DNA from: Fluviibacter sp964498255
GTDB lineage: Bacteria > Pseudomonadota > Gammaproteobacteria > Burkholderiales > Rhodocyclaceae
Direction: 5' to 3'
Length of the DNA: 14,819 nucleotides
NCBI GenBank assembly: GCA_964498255.1
Contig: CAZCGW010000032.1
Location: 1-14,819 of the forward strand
Under the pieces are notes generated by a model, which saw nothing but the letters and a program-made list of their open reading frames with translations, was not told the origin of the DNA and made no database searches. This document shows, piece after piece, positions 13,370-14,819 of the stretch; positions within the stretch are counted from its first letter, which is position 1, and every line of letters starts with the position of its first letter. The position numbers and the translations under genes were made by a program.

Positions 13370-13378
13370 TGTGGATAA
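13370..13378 (-). promoter_or_regulatory. Perfect DnaA box
   Basis: Read on the minus strand the nine bases are TTATCCACA, the strongest E. coli DnaA box. It lies just after the rnpB terminator and about 137 nt upstream of the -35 of the mraZ promoter, next to the AT-rich palindrome AAAATATTTT (13360-13369). A single box is not an origin. Whether DnaA acts here is inference. Confidence 0.45.
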
Positions 13379-13399
13379 CTTTGTGGGTTTTCTTAATCA

Positions 13400-13414
13400 G
13401 GTACTTTAAGTGCC
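13400..13414. repeat. Short inverted repeat upstream of the mraZ promoter
   Basis: GGTACTTTAAGTGCC forms six pairs (one U-G) around a 3-nt centre and is followed by GATTTT. It could be an operator half-site pair or a weak second terminator; length is too short to exclude chance. Confidence 0.3.
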
Positions 13415-13514
13415 GATTTTGGCCCATTGATTTATATGGATATTTTGCTGGCCGTTTCTCTGCGAAAAGTGCGCTAACCCCTTGTTGTCATTAGAAAAAA
13501 TGTGAAAGAAGGCC

Positions 13515-13543
13515 TTGACCTAGTTATTTTTGTTCTCTAAAGT
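13515..13543 (+). promoter_or_regulatory. Promoter of the dcw cluster (Pmra-like)
   Basis: TTGACC at 13515-13520 (5 of 6 to TTGACA), a 17-nt spacer, then TAAAGT at 13538-13543 (4 of 6 to TATAAT). Transcription would start near 13550, within the MraZ repeats, leaving a leader of about 60 nt before mraZ. The overlap with the first repeat explains repression by MraZ. Confidence 0.7.
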
Positions 13544-13570
13544 GGAAAAAAGTGGGGAAAAGTGGGAAAT
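13541..13570 (+). promoter_or_regulatory. MraZ operator: three direct repeats at 10-bp spacing
   Basis: AGTGG occurs at 13541, 13551 and 13561, giving units AGTGGAAAAA, AGTGGGGAAA and AGTGGGAAAT. MraZ is known to bind TGGGN repeats spaced by 5 nt (10-bp period) before its own gene. Here the second and third repeats are exact TGGG and the first is TGGA. The first overlaps the -10, the others cover the start site. Confidence 0.85.
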
Positions 13571-13609
13571 CGCTGATCCGCACCCTATTCATTTTTTTGA
13601 AAAACGGTC

Positions 13610-14086
13610 ATGTCCTTTCAAGGTGCTATCGCTCTGACGCTTGATGCCAAAGGTCGGCTTGCCATTCCGGCGCGCCACCGGGAGCCGCTGTCGTCTGCAT
13701 TGGCTGGGCGTGATGTTGCATCGGAAAGCGGCGGTCTGATTCTTACCGCGCACCCACATCGTTGTTTGTTGCTCTACCCGGAACCGGCCTGGACGCCGAT
13801 TCGTGATCGCATCCTCAAGGCCCCAAGTTTCGATACGCGTTCAGCTGCGCTCAAGCGTGTGCTGATTGGTAATGCACGTGAAGAAGCGATGGACTCGGCA
13901 GGACGTTTGCTGATTGCGCCGGAGTTGCGTGACTTTGCCGGTCTCGAGCGCAAGGTGTGGATGGTGGGTTTGGGTTCGCACTTCGAATTATGGAGCGATG
14001 CCGGTTGGCAAGCTCAAAACGCAGCCGCTGTTGAGGTGCTGCAATCTGCTGAGCCGCCTGCCGGTTTTGAGGACTTCGCACTGTGA
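13610..14086 (+). CDS. mraZ: MraZ, transcriptional repressor of the dcw cluster
   Basis: MraZ is a ring-forming DNA-binding protein that represses its own promoter and thereby the division and cell-wall cluster. The 158-residue product (E. coli 152) has two SpoVT-AbrB domains: one from residue ~5 with GAIALTLDAKGRLAIPARHRE and LLLYPEPAW, and one from ~88 with NAREEAMDSAGRLLIAPELRDF and KVWMVGLGSHFELWS. The DAKGR and DSAGR motifs are the two conserved DNA-contacting loops. About 8 extra residues (near 34-42) lie between the arm and the strand of the first domain. The ATG at 13610 lacks a good Shine-Dalgarno (ACGG only). Its operator with three repeats lies 40-69 nt upstream. The stop overlaps the putative rsmH ATG (TGATG), indicating coupling. 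Confidence 0.96.
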   Translation: MSFQGAIALTLDAKGRLAIPARHREPLSSALAGRDVASESGGLILTAHPHRCLLLYPEPAWTPIRDRILKAPSFDTRSAALKRVLIGNAREEAMDSAGRLLIAPELRDFAGLERKVWMVGLGSHFELWSDAGWQAQNAAAVEVLQSAEPPAGFEDFAL

Positions 14087-14819
14087 TGAACCGCGTCGAG
14101 GTGAGTAGCCCTACGCCTCGCGCCCCCAGTGTCTCCGCCCCCTCCGCAGAATCTGCAAGTCACATGTCCGAATTTCATCAGACCGTTTTGCTCGATGAGG
14201 CCGTTGAGGCGTTGGCGATTCGTCCGGATGGTTGCTACATCGATGCCACCTTTGGTCGTGGTGGTCACTCCCGAAAAATTCTGTCGCAACTCGGCCCGCA
14301 GGGTCGGTTGCTCTCGCTTGATCGTGACCCTCAGGCGATTGCTGCAGGTGGCCTGCTGAACGACCCGCGTTTTACGCTGGCGCATACGGCTTTTGCAGGC
14401 ATGGCTGATGCTGCTGCCAAGGCGGGTATCGCGCAGGTCGATGGTGTGTTGTTCGATCTCGGTTTGTCGTCGCCGCAGCTGGATACGGCGTCGCGTGGAT
14501 TTTCTTTCCGGTTTGATGCGCCGCTGGATATGCGCATGGACACCACGCGTGGCCAGACAGCCGCGGCCTGGTTGGCAGAAGTCGATGAAAAAACTTTGGC
14601 GGAGGTAATTAAGGACTATGGCGAAGAACGGTTTGCTGTCTCGATTGCAAAGAAGATTGTGGCTACTCGGACCGAGCGTCCTATCACCACAACAGGGGAG
14701 CTTGCAGCGCTCGTACGTTCGTGCGTGCGCACCCGTGAGCCCGGCCAGGATGCGGCGACGCGCACCTTCCAGGCTGTACGGATTTATCTCAATCAAGAGC
14801 TCGGCCAGCTGGCGCTAAC
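14086..14819 (+). CDS. rsmH: RsmH (MraW), 16S rRNA (cytosine-1402-N4)-methyltransferase, 3' end outside window
   Basis: SAM-dependent methyltransferase that adds N4-methyl to C1402 of 16S rRNA, the same base modified by RsmI from the left part of this strand. 244 residues are visible of an expected ~310-340. Motifs: HQTVLLDEAVEAL, the SAM-binding YIDATFGRGGHS, LSLDRDPQAI, VLFDLGLSSPQLD, FSFRFDAPLDMRMD, DYGEERFA and RTFQAVRIYLNQEL at the edge. Two starts are possible. ATG at 14086 overlaps the mraZ stop (TGATG) and has GAGGA 12 nt upstream, but adds 26 Ser/Pro/Ala-rich residues without family similarity. ATG at 14164 (residue 27) gives the family's normal N-terminus but has a poor Shine-Dalgarno. 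I report the coupled start with moderate certainty. Second gene of the dcw cluster. Confidence 0.94.
   Translation, partial: MNRVEVSSPTPRAPSVSAPSAESASHMSEFHQTVLLDEAVEALAIRPDGCYIDATFGRGGHSRKILSQLGPQGRLLSLDRDPQAIAAGGLLNDPRFTLAHTAFAGMADAAAKAGIAQVDGVLFDLGLSSPQLDTASRGFSFRFDAPLDMRMDTTRGQTAAAWLAEVDEKTLAEVIKDYGEERFAVSIAKKIVATRTERPITTTGELAALVRSCVRTREPGQDAATRTFQAVRIYLNQELGQLAL

Larger units (their letters stand above)
13289..13609. other. Intergenic region between rnpB and mraZ
   Basis: A 321-nt, noticeably AT-rich region without a credible gene. From left to right it holds the rnpB terminator, a perfect DnaA box, a short inverted repeat, a sigma70-type promoter and three MraZ repeats. A plus-strand frame running out of rnpB (13159-13494) crosses the terminator and is not a gene. 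The stretch 13415-13510 shows nothing I can identify. Confidence 0.7.

Noticed and set aside
13159..13494. A plus-strand frame of 111 codons from within rnpB into the intergenic region
   Set aside because: It starts inside RNase P RNA and crosses a strong terminator; the composition changes sharply on leaving rnpB.
13541..13570. Short tandem repeats considered as CRISPR or microsatellite
   Set aside because: The 10-bp period, the AGTGG core and the position before mraZ identify them as the MraZ operator.
14014..14796. A 260-codon minus-strand frame opposite mraZ and rsmH
   Set aside because: The plus-strand rsmH frame carries all methyltransferase motifs; the antisense frame is a by-product of codon bias.
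1..14819. Search for Neisseria-type DNA uptake sequence (GCCGTCTGAA), tRNA genes, IS ends or phage genes
   Set aside because: None was recognised by eye on either strand; the window reads as conserved core chromosome rather than an accessory island.

Overview
This window looks like ordinary chromosomal (core) DNA of a Gram-negative proteobacterium, most likely a betaproteobacterium. The evidence is moderate GC with complete LPS-transport and KDO genes, a class II dihydroorotase, a class A RNase P RNA, and the block BON-lipoprotein / SIS protein / yraN diverging from rsmI, followed by rnpB-mraZ-rsmH. That block resembles Pseudomonas and E. coli, but lpoA is absent and a HIRAN-domain gene is present. 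This fits Neisseriales or Burkholderiales-type genomes; I cannot place it lower from one window. I see no insertion sequences, phage genes, CRISPR arrays or tRNAs.

Layout. (1) Positions 1-3718, plus strand: the 3' part of the RNA helicase gene hrpA, an EI24/CysZ-like membrane protein and a MoCF (CinA-N-like) protein, tightly packed and probably co-transcribed. (2) Positions 3749-6547, minus strand: the four-gene operon kdsD-kdsC-lptC-lptA. It makes arabinose-5-phosphate, frees KDO from KDO-8-phosphate and supplies the inner-membrane anchor and periplasmic bridge of the LPS exporter; lptB does not follow. (3) Positions 6628-8589, plus strand: a KefB/KefC-type cation/proton antiporter whose stop codon overlaps that of the facing gene. 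(4) Positions 8586-10802, minus strand: yraN, an exported HIRAN-domain protein, a GmhA/DiaA-type SIS protein and a DolP-like lipoprotein with two BON domains. (5) From 10838 to the right edge, plus strand: rsmI, pyrC, rnpB, a strong terminator, then the start of the division and cell-wall (dcw) cluster, mraZ and rsmH (cut by the edge), behind a promoter carrying three MraZ repeats.

Most of the genes serve the envelope (LPS export, KDO and heptose precursors, an outer-membrane lipoprotein, the division cluster) or RNA metabolism (HrpA, RsmI, RsmH, RNase P).

The most unusual signals are: a clean 67-nt two-hairpin insertion in the RNase P RNA just before the universally conserved ACAGNRA motif; a perfect TATAAT for rnpB that contains the pyrC stop codon; a HIRAN domain behind a Sec signal peptide; and a perfect DnaA box upstream of the dcw promoter.
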